Assembly: GCA_016195265.1 (NCBI GenBank)
Contig: JACPZW010000073.1
Coordinates: forward strand, 68,798-132,797
Reading direction: 5' to 3'
Source of the DNA: Acidobacteriota bacterium
Lineage (GTDB): Bacteria > Acidobacteriota > Vicinamibacteria > Vicinamibacterales > CAVVIG01
DNA length: 64,000 bases
Shown here: piece by piece, positions 25,655 to 34,227 of the stretch
Layout of the letters: each line of letters opens with the position of its first letter
Numbering within the stretch: position 1 is the stretch's first letter
The notes under the pieces: model-generated
Databases searched by the model: none
What the model saw: the letters and a program-made list of their open reading frames with translations, nothing else
Told to the model about the DNA's origin: nothing
Program-made: the position numbers and the translations under genes

Positions 25655-27742
25655 ATGAAGAACGCACTGCGTCTCTCCGTGGTCCTGGTCGTCCTCGCGA
25701 TGTTGCCGCTGCTCGCGCAGACGCCGGCGTCGCAGCTCGTCACCGTGCGTCACGCGACCGGACAAGCGGTCGCGCCCGCGTACGAAGGTTTCGACGTCAA
25801 CGCCGACGGCTCGTACAACATGTGGTTCGGGTACATGAACCGCAACTACGAGGAAGAGGTCGACGTGCCGGTCGGGCCGGACAATGCGTTCGAGCCCGGC
25901 GGCGATCGCGGGCAGCCGACGCATTTCGTCCCGCGCCGCCACAAGGACGTCTTCAGCGTCAGGGTGCCGAAGGACTTCACGAATCAGACGCTGACGTGGA
26001 CGCTGACCGTTCACGGGCAGACGCAGAAAGTCGTCGCCACGCTGAAGCCGGTGTGGCAGATCGATCGCCTGCGCACGACGCGCGGCGGCAACAGCGAGAA
26101 CATCAGCTCGAACCTTCCGCCCGTCGTGACCCTGCAGTCGGCCGCCACGACGCTGACGGCGCCAGGCTCGACGACGCTGACGGTGTCTGCGACGGACGAT
26201 GGCCTCCCGAAGCGGCGCGGCGAGCCCGTCGGCATGAGCGTGCTGTGGGCGAAGTACCGCGGCCCGGGCGCCGTGACGTTCGGTGCGTCGCAGGCGAAGT
26301 TGGCCGGCGGCAAGGCCGAGACGTCGGCGAGCTTCAGCGAACCCGGCGAGTACGTGCTGCAGGCGGTCGTCGACGATGGATCAGGCGAATCCGCCGGCAA
26401 CTTCGGCTATCACTGCTGCTGGACGAATGCCCAAATGAAGATCTCTGTTGGCGGGTCCGAAAGGACCCGCCCTACGGCCGCGGGCACGCATGCGGGAGTA
26501 GGCCGGGTCCTTTCGGACCCGGCAAGGCCGCCGACATTCGTGAAGGACGTCGCACCGATCTTCCAGGCGAAGTGCCAGACGTGTCATCACCCTGGCACGT
26601 CCGCGCCGATGTCGCTCGTCACCTACGAGGACGTCCGGCCGTGGGCGAAGTCGATTCAGCAGCGGGTCGCGAGCCGCGACATGCCGCCGTGGCATCTGGA
26701 CAAGACGGTCGGCATCAAGCAGTACAAGAACGATCGGTCGCTGAGCGACGGCGAGATCGCGACGATCACGCGCTGGGCCGAGAGCGGCGCGCCGCTGGGC
26801 AATCCCGCCGACATGCCGAAGCCGCTGACGTTCCGGTCCGAGGCGGAGTGGTACAACGGCGAGCCCGATCTGAAAGTCACCACGCCGAACGACTTCACGA
26901 TGTACGCGAACGGCCCGGACTGGTGGATCGATCAGTTCGCCGACGTCGAGCTGAAAGAAGACCGCTGGATCAAGTCGATGGAGATCAAGCCGAGCAATCC
27001 GAAGATCGTCCATCACGTCGTGATCTACGCGATCGAGCCTGACGCGCCGGACGGCACGCCGGAAACGGGCGTGCAGCTCCACGAGTACGCCGTCGGCAAG
27101 TACGGCGACATCTTCGGCGACAACACGGGCCGGCTGCTGAAGAAGGGCACGCGGCTGCGGTTCGACATGCACTACTTCGCGATCGGCTCCGAGCAGCACA
27201 ACAAGACGACGATCGCGTTCCGGTTCTATCCCAAAGGCGTGACGCCGAAGTACCAGGTGCGATCGCTGGCGCTGCGCAACATCCCGAACGACGAGCTCGA
27301 AGTGCCGCCGAACACCGTCGTCCGCACCGACGGCTACTTCCGCCTGCCGCGGAACGCGCGCATCGACTCGTTCCAGCCGCACATGCACATGCGCGGCCGC
27401 GGCATGACGCTCGAAGCGATCGACCCGACGAACAACAAGACACAGATCCTGAGCTCGGTCGATCACTTCGACTTCAACTGGCACATCAACTACGTGTACG
27501 CGGACGAAGCGGCGCCGCTGCTGCCCGCGGGCACGGTGCTTCACATGATCGGCGTGCACGACAACACGTCGGCGAACAAGCGGAATCCCGATCCGAACAT
27601 GTGGGTCGGCTTCGGCGAGCGCAGCGTCGACGACATGCTGCAGGTCTGGGTGGACGTCGTCTACCTGGACGATGCGGATTTCCAGCGGCTCGTCAACGAG
27701 CGGAAGACGCGCCCCGCGCCAACGAACAGCCCGGCGCGGTAA
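25655..27742 (+). CDS. haem c protein with copper ascorbate-dependent monooxygenase-like C-terminus
   Basis: A 695-residue secreted protein with a Sec signal (MKNALRLSVVLVVLAMLPLLAQ). Residues 25-260 form beta-rich domains, CQTCHHPG at about 308 is a haem c motif, and the region after 430 resembles the PHM/DBH type II copper monooxygenase fold: VHHVVIYA, the HMHMRGRGM motif and DFNWHINYVY. Residues about 265-290 are encoded by two palindromic elements (26450-26523) inserted in frame between the beta domain and the haem domain. The product could oxidise a substrate together with the upstream PQQ enzyme. The function is inferred from folds only. Confidence 0.78.
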   Translation: MKNALRLSVVLVVLAMLPLLAQTPASQLVTVRHATGQAVAPAYEGFDVNADGSYNMWFGYMNRNYEEEVDVPVGPDNAFEPGGDRGQPTHFVPRRHKDVFSVRVPKDFTNQTLTWTLTVHGQTQKVVATLKPVWQIDRLRTTRGGNSENISSNLPPVVTLQSAATTLTAPGSTTLTVSATDDGLPKRRGEPVGMSVLWAKYRGPGAVTFGASQAKLAGGKAETSASFSEPGEYVLQAVVDDGSGESAGNFGYHCCWTNAQMKISVGGSERTRPTAAGTHAGVGRVLSDPARPPTFVKDVAPIFQAKCQTCHHPGTSAPMSLVTYEDVRPWAKSIQQRVASRDMPPWHLDKTVGIKQYKNDRSLSDGEIATITRWAESGAPLGNPADMPKPLTFRSEAEWYNGEPDLKVTTPNDFTMYANGPDWWIDQFADVELKEDRWIKSMEIKPSNPKIVHHVVIYAIEPDAPDGTPETGVQLHEYAVGKYGDIFGDNTGRLLKKGTRLRFDMHYFAIGSEQHNKTTIAFRFYPKGVTPKYQVRSLALRNIPNDELEVPPNTVVRTDGYFRLPRNARIDSFQPHMHMRGRGMTLEAIDPTNNKTQILSSVDHFDFNWHINYVYADEAAPLLPAGTVLHMIGVHDNTSANKRNPDPNMWVGFGERSVDDMLQVWVDVVYLDDADFQRLVNERKTRPAPTNSPAR
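26450..26523. repeat. palindromic element pair inserted in frame in a coding sequence
   Basis: 26450-26475 has arms GGCGGGTCC/GGACCCGCC around GAAA with a CTAC end. 26498-26523 has a GTAG end and arms GCCGGGTCC/GGACCCGGC around TTTC. The pair is inverted, like that at 17562-17621. Together they encode about 25 residues (GGSERTRPT...GRVLSDPA) in the copper/haem protein without stop or frameshift. Confidence 0.95.
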
Positions 27743-27840
27743 GATTTCAGATGTAAGAGTTCAGATTTCAGATTGGGAAGGCGGCATCAAATCTTCAATC
27801 TGCCATCAATCTGAAATCTGAAATCTGAATTCTGAAATCT
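27743..27840. repeat. inverted TTCAGATT-family repeat, forms the leader of citramalate synthase
   Basis: Left part: GATTTCAGA and TTCAGATTTCAGATTG words. Right part: CAATCTGAAATCTGAAA and TCTGAATTCTGAAATC words. The halves are complementary and could form a long imperfect hairpin. The repeat ends one base before the ATG at 27842, so that gene has no normal ribosome-binding site. Confidence 0.9.
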
Positions 27841-27841
27841 C

Positions 27842-29416
27842 ATGGATATCGAGATCTACGACACCACCCTTCGCGACGGCACGCAGGGCCACGGCATTTC
27901 GTTTTCCGTGGCCGACAAGCTGCGGATCGCCGAGCGGCTCGACGCGTTCGGCGTCGCGTACATCGAAGGCGGCTGGCCCGGATCGAATCCGAGGGACATC
28001 GAGTTCTTCCGCGAGGCGAAGAGCCGGACGTTCAGGAACGCGCGGCTGGCCGCGTTCGGCTCGACGCGCCGCAAGGGCACCGCGGCGAAAGACGATGACC
28101 AGGTCACGCTGCTGATCGACGCGGCCACGCCGGTCGTGACGATCTTCGGCAAGACGTCGCTGCTCCACGTCCGCGAAGTCCTGCAGACCACGCCGAAAGA
28201 GAATCTCGAGATGATCGCGGACACCGTGCGCCACCTCAAGTCGCACGGCCGCTTCGTCGTCTACGACGCGGAGCACTGCTTCGACGGGTTCAAGGAGGAC
28301 CGCGAGCATGCGCTGGCGACGCTGAAGGCGGCCGAGCGCGCGGGCGCCGACGTGATCGCGCTGTGCGACACCAACGGCGGGTCATTGCCTGGAGACGTGG
28401 CCGAAATCACGCGGCTCGCGCGCGCCAGCCTGACGGCGCGCATCGGCATCCACACGCACGACGACATCGGGCTCGGCGTGGCCAACGCGCTCGCGTCGAT
28501 CGAGGTCGGCGCCACCCACGTGCAGGGCACGATCAACGGCTACGGCGAGCGCACCGGCAACTGCAATCTCACCTCCGTCATTCCGAACGTGCAGTTCAAG
28601 CTGAAGAAGTCGTGCGTCCCGCCCGAATCGCTCGCCACCCTGACGGAGCTGTCGCAATTCGTTGACGAGATGGCGAACCTGCGTCCGAACCCGCGGCTGC
28701 CGTGGGTGGGCGCGGCGGCGTTCTCGCACAAGGGCGGCACGCACGTGAACGCCGTCCAGAAAGTGCTGCACAGCTACGAGCACATCGATCCGGCGTCGGT
28801 CGGCAACACGCGGCACGTGCTCATCAGCGATCTCGCCGGGCGCAGCAACATCGTGCTGAAGGCGCGCGAGCTCGGGTTTGATCTCTCGAACGAGACGCCG
28901 CAATTGCGCGCCATGCTCAAGAAGATCAAGGACCTCGAGCACAAGGGCTACGAGTTCGAGGCAGCCGATGGATCGCTGGCGCTGCTCATCCGGCGCGCGA
29001 TGACGGGCGAGGCGCCGCCGTTCCACGTCGACGCGTATCACGTCTCGATGCGCGCGGAAGGCCAGGCGTCGGTGTGCGAGGCGACCGTCAAGGTCCACGT
29101 CGGCGACAAACAGGCGCACACGGTCGCGGACGGCGACGGCCCCGTGAACGCGCTCGACGCGGCGCTGCGGTCGGCGCTGGCCACGATCTACCCGCAGCTG
29201 CAGAACGTCCGATTGACGGATTACAAGGTCCGCATCATCGATTCGCGGTCCGGCACGGCGGCGACGACGCGCGTGCTGATCGAGTCGAGCGATGGATCCG
29301 GCGAGTGGGGCACGATCGGCGTGGACGAGAACATCATCGAAGCCAGTCTGCAGGCGCTGGTGGATAGTCTTGAATACGCGCTGACGAGGGCGGGAGGGGC
29401 TGGAAGGGCAGGATAG
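27842..29416 (+). CDS. cimA: (R)-citramalate synthase
   Basis: A 524-residue HMGL-like enzyme with a C-terminal LeuA regulatory domain. YDTTLRDGTQG is the catalytic start motif, HTHDDIGLGVANALASIEVGATHVQGTINGYGERTGN carries the metal ligands, and GTHVNAVQK follows. The extra 'long-form' features (KGTAAKDDDQ, IFGKTSLLHV) separate CimA from isopropylmalate and homocitrate synthases. It condenses pyruvate and acetyl-CoA into citramalate, the threonine-independent route to isoleucine. The C-terminal domain (about 400-515) would mediate isoleucine feedback. It ends in a short RAGGAGRAG tail. It stands alone, with the repeat at 27743-27840 as leader. Confidence 0.93.
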   Translation: MDIEIYDTTLRDGTQGHGISFSVADKLRIAERLDAFGVAYIEGGWPGSNPRDIEFFREAKSRTFRNARLAAFGSTRRKGTAAKDDDQVTLLIDAATPVVTIFGKTSLLHVREVLQTTPKENLEMIADTVRHLKSHGRFVVYDAEHCFDGFKEDREHALATLKAAERAGADVIALCDTNGGSLPGDVAEITRLARASLTARIGIHTHDDIGLGVANALASIEVGATHVQGTINGYGERTGNCNLTSVIPNVQFKLKKSCVPPESLATLTELSQFVDEMANLRPNPRLPWVGAAAFSHKGGTHVNAVQKVLHSYEHIDPASVGNTRHVLISDLAGRSNIVLKARELGFDLSNETPQLRAMLKKIKDLEHKGYEFEAADGSLALLIRRAMTGEAPPFHVDAYHVSMRAEGQASVCEATVKVHVGDKQAHTVADGDGPVNALDAALRSALATIYPQLQNVRLTDYKVRIIDSRSGTAATTRVLIESSDGSGEWGTIGVDENIIEASLQALVDSLEYALTRAGGAGRAG

Positions 29417-29426
29417 GCAGGAAGGT

Positions 29427-29810
29427 CTACGCCGAGCCGAGGAAGCCTCCGATCAACGCCGCAATCGGCTTCAGCTGTTGCGTGGTCGGATCGGCCTGCA
29501 CGCCGAAGTTTTCCAGCGCGGTCGCGCCGAGCAGGTAGAGCGAACCGGGCGGCGCAAAGACGACCGGGCACGTCAGCGATTCGCCCAATTCCGCAATCGT
29601 CAACACCGCTTCTCCCAACCGGCGGCGGTCATGCCGCCCATCGGCAAGAATCAGTTCCCTGGTCCGCAACGGGACAATGCCGATCTGTTCCAGGCGATCT
29701 TCAGGCACGAACGTGTACAGCGCGCCCGTGTCCACCCAGAACTTTTCCTGAAAACTCCGGGCGTCATCCCGAGGATTCGTGACCGTCACCATGATTTGGA
29801 ACATCCCCAT
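29427..29810 (-). CDS. clan AA retropepsin-like aspartic protease fold protein
   Basis: A 127-residue protein. I start it at ATG 29810 (MGMFQIMVTVTN), which has AGGAAGG seven bases upstream; a longer frame has no such signal. The motif FWVDTGALYTFVPEDRL contains the D-T-G-A active-site strand, and the second half has LLGATALENFGVQADP, the typical partner loop of single-domain bacterial retropepsin-like proteins. These act as dimers; natural substrates are unknown and many sit next to toxin or mobile genes. Here an ATPase remnant lies just upstream on the same strand. Confidence 0.72.
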   Translation of the reverse strand: MGMFQIMVTVTNPRDDARSFQEKFWVDTGALYTFVPEDRLEQIGIVPLRTRELILADGRHDRRRLGEAVLTIAELGESLTCPVVFAPPGSLYLLGATALENFGVQADPTTQQLKPIAALIGGFLGSA

Positions 29811-29857
29811 GGCTGCCTTCCTGTTCGCACTGTAACGCAAACGCCCGTGCGATCCAA

Positions 29858-30022
29858 TCAGCCGATCGGCGGATCGTCCAACAGCAGGTCGATGACCAGC
29901 GCGCGGTCCTTCAGCTGGTCGCGGACGAGGAACGACTTCCCGGTCGCGCGGGGGCCGAAGAGGAAGAAGGACTTCTTCGACAGGAGGGTGGCGAGATCGA
30001 GCCTCCGTGACAGCGCGTGCAC
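29858..30022 (-). pseudogene. N-terminal remnant of an AAA ATPase (AAA_14/DUF4143 type)
   Basis: The frame from GTG 30022 encodes 54 residues ending DDPPIG and then TGA. It includes LSKKSFFLFGPRATGKSFLVRDQL, an intact Walker A (GPRATGKS) in the arrangement seen at the start of DUF4143 ATPases, which normally have 380-450 residues. Nothing downstream continues the fold, because the next gene is the aspartic protease-like protein. I read it as a decayed gene whose 3' part is deleted. Confidence 0.65.
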
Positions 30023-30033
30023 GCAGTATTCTT

Positions 30034-30055
30034 GCTGATTATCCGGATAATCAGC
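30034..30055. promoter_or_regulatory. perfect 22-base palindrome upstream of the ATPase remnant
   Basis: Arms GCTGATTATCC and GGATAATCAGC meet without a spacer. It is about 12 bases upstream of the GTG of the remnant and is AT-rich for this window. Its position suggests an operator once used to control that gene. It is not related to the TATGAC palindromes. Confidence 0.5.
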
Positions 30056-30103
30056 GAGAGCACCGCGTGATGATCATTACCGCGCCCCACCGCCCTTCCC
30101 GCC

Positions 30104-32581
30104 CTATCTCGGCAGGTAATTCAACAACTTCAGGATGTCCGAAAAGACGCCCATCGCCGTCACGTCGGCGCCGGCGCCCGGCCCCTGCACGACGAGCGGC
30201 GTGCGCGCGTAGCGCTTCGTCGTGAACGCGATCAGGTTGTCGCTGCCCTTCGCTGACGCGACGGGATGAGTACGCGGAAACTCTTTCAGCCCCGCGCGCG
30301 CCTTGCCGTTCTCGAGCGTCCCGACGTAGCGCAGGACGGCGCCGCGCGCCGCCGCCCGCCGCACGCGTGCGGCGATGTCCGCGTCCGCGCGCTGATAGGC
30401 GCCGAAGAACTTCGGCGTGAACGTTCCGCCGGCCAGCGCCCGCGGCACGAGGCTGTCCACTCGCACCTCGTCGAGATCCATCTGCAGACCGATCTGCCGC
30501 GCCAGGATCAGCAGCTTCCGTGCGACGTCCTGTCCCGACAGATCCTCGCGCGGATCGGGCTCGGTGAACGCCATCCGGTGCGCTTCGCGCACGAGCGCGC
30601 TGAACGGCGACGAGCCGTCGAACGTGTTGAAGAGATAGCTGAGCGTGCCGGAGAGAATGCCCTCGATGCGGACGATCTCGTCGCCGCTCGCGATCAGGTC
30701 GCGCAGCGTCGAGACGACCGGCAGTCCGGCGCCCACGTTCGCCTCGAACAGAAAGTGCCGCTTGCGCCGGTCGAGCTCCGCCATCAGCGCCGAATAGCGC
30801 CGCCACGGCAGCGCGTTCGCCCATTTGTTCGGAGTGACGATGTGCAGGTTCGCATCGATGAACGCCGGGTACGCATCGACGATCGTCGGTCCGACCGTGC
30901 AGTCGACGAGCGCTGCATTGGTAAGATCGAGCTCGGCGATGCGCTTCGCGAACGTCGCCGCGTCCATCCGGTGCTCGGCCGCGTCGAGCGTCTCCTTCCA
31001 GTGCGCGAGGTCGATCCCGTCGCGATCGATGACGAACCGCCGGCTTCTCGCGAGCCCGACGACGGTGACGTCGAAGCCCTTCGACAGCAGGTACGAGCGC
31101 TGCTGGTGCAGCTGGCGCAGCACGGCGCCGCCGACATTGCCGACGCCGATGACCGCGAGCGCCAGTTTCTTCCGCGCCTCGAAGAAACGCTCGTGGATCG
31201 CGTTCAGCGCGCGGCCCTGCTCGGCGGCGTCGATCACGCAGGAGATGTTCCGCTCGGATGCGCCCTGCGCGATTGCGCTGATGTTGATTTGCTGCCGTCC
31301 GAGCGCGTCGAACACTTTCCCGGCCACGCCTGGCCGGCCCTTCATCCCCTCGCCGACGACGGCGAGGATGGCCTGATCGCCCTTGACGTCGACCTGCATC
31401 AGCCGTTCGTGGAACTCGAGCTGGAACTCGCGCGCGATCGCGTCCACCGCGCGCTCGGCGTCGGCGCTCTGGACGCCCAAACAGATCGTATGCTCGGACG
31501 AGGCCTGCGAGATCAGCACGACGCTGACGCGCCGGGCGGCGAGCGTCCGGAACACGCGTTCGGCGACGCCCGGCACGCCGACCATGCCCGGCCCGCGCAC
31601 GGTCAGCAGCGACAAGTCCGCCACCGCCGTGATTCCCTTCGCGAGCCGCCCATCGTCCTTGGCCTTGCGCGAGATCAGCGTGCCCGGCGCGTCCGGATTG
31701 AACGTGTTCTTGATCAGGATCGGAATGCGCTTCGCGACGGCGGGCGCGATCGTCGCTGAATGCAGCACCTTCGCGCCGAAGTACGAGAGCTCCATCGCCT
31801 CTTCGTACGTCATCTCGGGCAGGACGAACGCCGCCCGAACAATTTTGGGATCCGCGCTCAGCACGCCGTCGACGTCGGTCCAGATCTCGATCGCCGACGC
31901 GCCGACTGCCGCGCCGATGATGGCGGCGCTGTAATCCGATCCATTGCGGCCGATCGTCGTCGTCTGACCATCCTCGGTCGCGCCGATGAAGCCCGTGACG
32001 ACCGGCAGCACGCGGCCCTTGCCTCGGGCCAGCCGCCCGAGAAGCGCGCGCGTGCGGCGATTCGTCTGGCGGAAGAGCACGTTGGCGCGCGTGAATTGAT
32101 CGTCGGTGACGACGCAGTCCCGGGCATCGACACAAAGGGCTGAGAGCTGAGGGCTGAGGGCTGACCAGGCTCTGCTGAGATACGCCGAGACGATCAACGC
32201 GGACAATCGCTCACCGAAGCTGGCGGTCATGTCGAGCGCGCGGAGCGGACAGTGCCGGAGCAGGTGGATGCCCTGCAGCGTGCTCTGCAACTCTGTGAGG
32301 AGAACGTCGACCTGCGCGCGCACGCGGCCGTGTCGCGGGCCGATCAAATGCGAGACGGCCGAGCGATGCCGCCGCGCGATCTGCTCGTAGACATCGAGGT
32401 ACGCCGGATCCGCGCGCTCGGCGAGCCGCGCGCACTCGAGCAGCTGATTCGTGACGCCTTGAAACGCCGACACAACGGCGATGACCGGCCCGCGCCGGCG
32501 CTCATCACGAAGGATGCGACCCACGCCGCGGATCGTCGCCGGCGTGGACAGGGAGGAGCCGCCGAACTTGAGGACTTTCAC
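30104..32581 (-). CDS. thrA: bifunctional aspartate kinase/homoserine dehydrogenase
   Basis: An 825-residue fusion catalysing the first and third steps from aspartate to homoserine. The kinase half has VLKFGGSSLS, DVLLTELQ, FGERLSALIV, GRNGSDYSAAII and the SYFGAKVLHSATI motif; two ACT domains occupy about 320-460; the dehydrogenase half starts at AVIGVGNVGGAVLRQL and contains GLPVVSTLRDL and GILSGTLSYL. Residues about 139-150 (SALSPQLSALC) are encoded by the CAGCCCT-type repeat at 32134-32165, in frame within the kinase domain. It is monocistronic or leads no other gene. Threonine feedback would act through the ACT domains. Confidence 0.93.
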   Translation of the reverse strand: MKVLKFGGSSLSTPATIRGVGRILRDERRRGPVIAVVSAFQGVTNQLLECARLAERADPAYLDVYEQIARRHRSAVSHLIGPRHGRVRAQVDVLLTELQSTLQGIHLLRHCPLRALDMTASFGERLSALIVSAYLSRAWSALSPQLSALCVDARDCVVTDDQFTRANVLFRQTNRRTRALLGRLARGKGRVLPVVTGFIGATEDGQTTTIGRNGSDYSAAIIGAAVGASAIEIWTDVDGVLSADPKIVRAAFVLPEMTYEEAMELSYFGAKVLHSATIAPAVAKRIPILIKNTFNPDAPGTLISRKAKDDGRLAKGITAVADLSLLTVRGPGMVGVPGVAERVFRTLAARRVSVVLISQASSEHTICLGVQSADAERAVDAIAREFQLEFHERLMQVDVKGDQAILAVVGEGMKGRPGVAGKVFDALGRQQINISAIAQGASERNISCVIDAAEQGRALNAIHERFFEARKKLALAVIGVGNVGGAVLRQLHQQRSYLLSKGFDVTVVGLARSRRFVIDRDGIDLAHWKETLDAAEHRMDAATFAKRIAELDLTNAALVDCTVGPTIVDAYPAFIDANLHIVTPNKWANALPWRRYSALMAELDRRKRHFLFEANVGAGLPVVSTLRDLIASGDEIVRIEGILSGTLSYLFNTFDGSSPFSALVREAHRMAFTEPDPREDLSGQDVARKLLILARQIGLQMDLDEVRVDSLVPRALAGGTFTPKFFGAYQRADADIAARVRRAAARGAVLRYVGTLENGKARAGLKEFPRTHPVASAKGSDNLIAFTTKRYARTPLVVQGPGAGADVTAMGVFSDILKLLNYLPR
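32134..32165. repeat. GGGCTGA repeat inside thrA
   Basis: Four copies of the 7-base word GGGCTGA/GAGCTGA (CAGCCCT on the coding strand), in frame. The same word occurs at 11085-11117 and 17546-17561. Confidence 0.85.
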
Positions 32582-32619
32582 CCGTAAGGAATATCACGAA
32601 GATGCGAAGAACACGAAGT

Positions 32620-33348
32620 TCAGCCGCCCGCGGCCTGGTTCTCGAGCTCGACGGCCTTCGGGAAGAGGACGTTGTTTTCGAGGTGCACGTGGCAGTGCAG
32701 GTCGCGCTCGAACTCGGCGAGCTCCGCCATGCAGACCGAGTAGGTCGTGCAGCCGTCGGCCGGCGGCATGTAGCCGCTGGTGAGCTCGCGGATGAGGCGC
32801 AGCTCGTCGGCGGCCTCGCGGTGCTCGCGCTCCATCATCCGGATCGGATTCTCCACCGTCCCGAACGGGCTGATGCGGACGCCGCACGCCTGGTCCGGAT
32901 GCCGCCCGAGATCGCGCACGTAGGGGAACAGAATCTGCTCCTCCTTGAACATGTGCTGCTCGAGCTCGCCGCTGACCTGCTCGAACACGGTCGCGATGCG
33001 CGCCAGCTCAGGGTGCCGCGCGCCATGGACCTCGTGCAGCTTCGCGAGATGGCGCGCGATCGACGGCAGCGCCGATCGCACGTACGCATGATGCCGGGTC
33101 AGGATGTGATCGATCAGCCGGTCCACCGGCCACCGCGTGACATCGTCGTCACTTGTCGCGCGGGGCGGCAGCGCGTCGAGCGCACGCACGACCTCGGCGG
33201 GATCGGCGGACGCTTCGCGGCAGGCGTCGGGCAGCGATCGACGGCCGCCGCAGCAGAAGTCGATGCCGAACCGCTCGAACACCGCGCCGGTGCGGAAGTC
33301 GGCCGCGACGATGTCGCCGACGGTCACCTGTTCGAATCGTTCGTTCAT
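32620..33348 (-). CDS. ric: iron-sulfur cluster repair di-iron protein (RIC/YtfE/ScdA)
   Basis: A 242-residue protein with the N-terminal ScdA domain (FERFGIDFCCGGRRSL, C32-C33) followed by a hemerythrin-like four-helix domain whose His and Glu ligands are visible in LIDHILTRHHAYVR, KLHEVHGARHPE, LEQHMFKEEQILFPY, MEREHREA and HCHVHLENNVLFP. It repairs Fe-S clusters damaged by NO or oxidants. It is divergent from the Crp/Fnr gene, and the TATGAC palindrome at 33395 lies 46 bases upstream of its ATG. That fits NO-stress or denitrification control. Confidence 0.93.
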   Translation of the reverse strand: MNERFEQVTVGDIVAADFRTGAVFERFGIDFCCGGRRSLPDACREASADPAEVVRALDALPPRATSDDDVTRWPVDRLIDHILTRHHAYVRSALPSIARHLAKLHEVHGARHPELARIATVFEQVSGELEQHMFKEEQILFPYVRDLGRHPDQACGVRISPFGTVENPIRMMEREHREAADELRLIRELTSGYMPPADGCTTYSVCMAELAEFERDLHCHVHLENNVLFPKAVELENQAAGG

Positions 33349-33394
33349 GACGTGCTCCTGAGTTCCCAGCGTAGCGGGCGCCCGGGTCCGGCGG

Positions 33395-33410
33395 TATGAC
33401 CGGCGTCATA
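33395..33410. promoter_or_regulatory. TATGAC-N4-GTCATA operator between ric and crp/fnr genes
   Basis: TATGACCGGCGTCATA, a perfect inverted repeat with a four-base spacer, like FNR/NNR sites. The centre is 55 bases from the ric ATG and 27 bases from the regulator ATG. A class II activated ric promoter would have its -10 near TACGCT (33371-33376 on the minus strand); towards the regulator gene the site would sit on the promoter and could repress it. Confidence 0.75.
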
Positions 33411-33429
33411 TCGGGCACAATAGGCGGCG

Positions 33430-34119
33430 ATGCCGGAGCCGCTCGAGGACGTCCTGCGCCGGACGACGATTTTCAGGCGCCTCTCGCCGGACGATCGCGC
33501 GCGGCTCGCCGCCGTCGCCCACCAGCGCGAATTCGACAAGGGCGCGATGCTGTTCGGCGAGGGCGATGCCTCCGATTCGCTTTACACCGTCGTCGCCGGC
33601 CGGGTGAAAGTGTTCAAGACGACGGCCCGCGGCACCGACGTCATCCTCGAGATCTTCGGCCCCGGCGATCCCGTGGGTGCCGTCGCGGTGTACGAATCGC
33701 GCGCCTATCCGGCCAGCGCCGTCACGCTGGAACCGACCACGTGCCTTGTGATTCCGCGACCGGCGTTCTTCGCGCTGCTCGAAACGCATCCGACGCTCGT
33801 CCGCGGCCTCCTCGTCGGACTCACGCATCGGCTGGTCGAACTCACGAACCGGCTCATGGAGCTGTCGGGCGGCCGCGTCGAAGCGCGCCTCGCCAGGTTC
33901 TTTCTGAAGCTTGCGCAGGACATGGGGCAACGCCGGCCGGACGGCGTGTTCATCCCGCTGGCGCTGTCCCGGCAGGAAATCGGCGACATGATCGGCACGA
34001 CGATCGAAACATCGATCCGCATCATGAGCCGCTGGGGCAAAGAGGACATCGTCCGCACCGAAAAAGACGGGTTCGTCGTCGTCGATCGCGCGGCCCTCGA
34101 GTCGGTCGCGCTGTCGTAA
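33430..34119 (+). CDS. Crp/Fnr-family transcription regulator
   Basis: A 229-residue protein. Residues 10-125 form the cNMP-binding-like beta-roll, a long dimer helix (about 125-150) follows, and the C-terminal HTH is LALSRQEIGDMIGTTIETSIRIMSRWGKEDIV (about 178-208). The recognition helix keeps E193 and R197 but has I196 where FNR has Ser212, consistent with a TATGAC rather than TTGAT half-site. It lacks the FNR cysteine cluster (only C105), so it is not an oxygen sensor of that kind; a DNR/NnrR-like NO sensor is likelier. It is placed at the edge of the denitrification island with an operator in its own promoter region. Confidence 0.88.
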   Translation: MPEPLEDVLRRTTIFRRLSPDDRARLAAVAHQREFDKGAMLFGEGDASDSLYTVVAGRVKVFKTTARGTDVILEIFGPGDPVGAVAVYESRAYPASAVTLEPTTCLVIPRPAFFALLETHPTLVRGLLVGLTHRLVELTNRLMELSGGRVEARLARFFLKLAQDMGQRRPDGVFIPLALSRQEIGDMIGTTIETSIRIMSRWGKEDIVRTEKDGFVVVDRAALESVALS

Positions 34120-34128
34120 CGGCTTTAC

Positions 34129-34195
34129 GTAGGGCGGGGCCTTTTGGACCCGCCAGGCGGCGACTGCGAGCCGGGTCCGAAAGGACCCGGCCTAC
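34129..34195. repeat. compound palindromic element between convergent genes
   Basis: 34129-34154 is a GGCGGGGCC/GGACCCGCC hairpin with a GTAG end. 34170-34195 has arms GCCGGGTCC/GGACCCGGC around GAAA with a CTAC end. The outer ends TACGTAGG and CCTACGTA are inverted repeats. It lies between the stop of the regulator gene (34119) and that of the porin gene (34228) and could act as a two-way terminator. A near-identical copy is at 44883-44948. Confidence 0.93.
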
Positions 34196-34227
34196 GTACC
34201 GCTACGCCGTTGTGAACACCGCTCTCT

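Noticed and set aside
27743-27840. Isoleucine or leucine riboswitch/attenuator before cimA
   Set aside because: The leader consists wholly of TTCAGATT-family repeat that also occurs next to unrelated genes and tRNAs; no leader peptide with Ile codons is seen.
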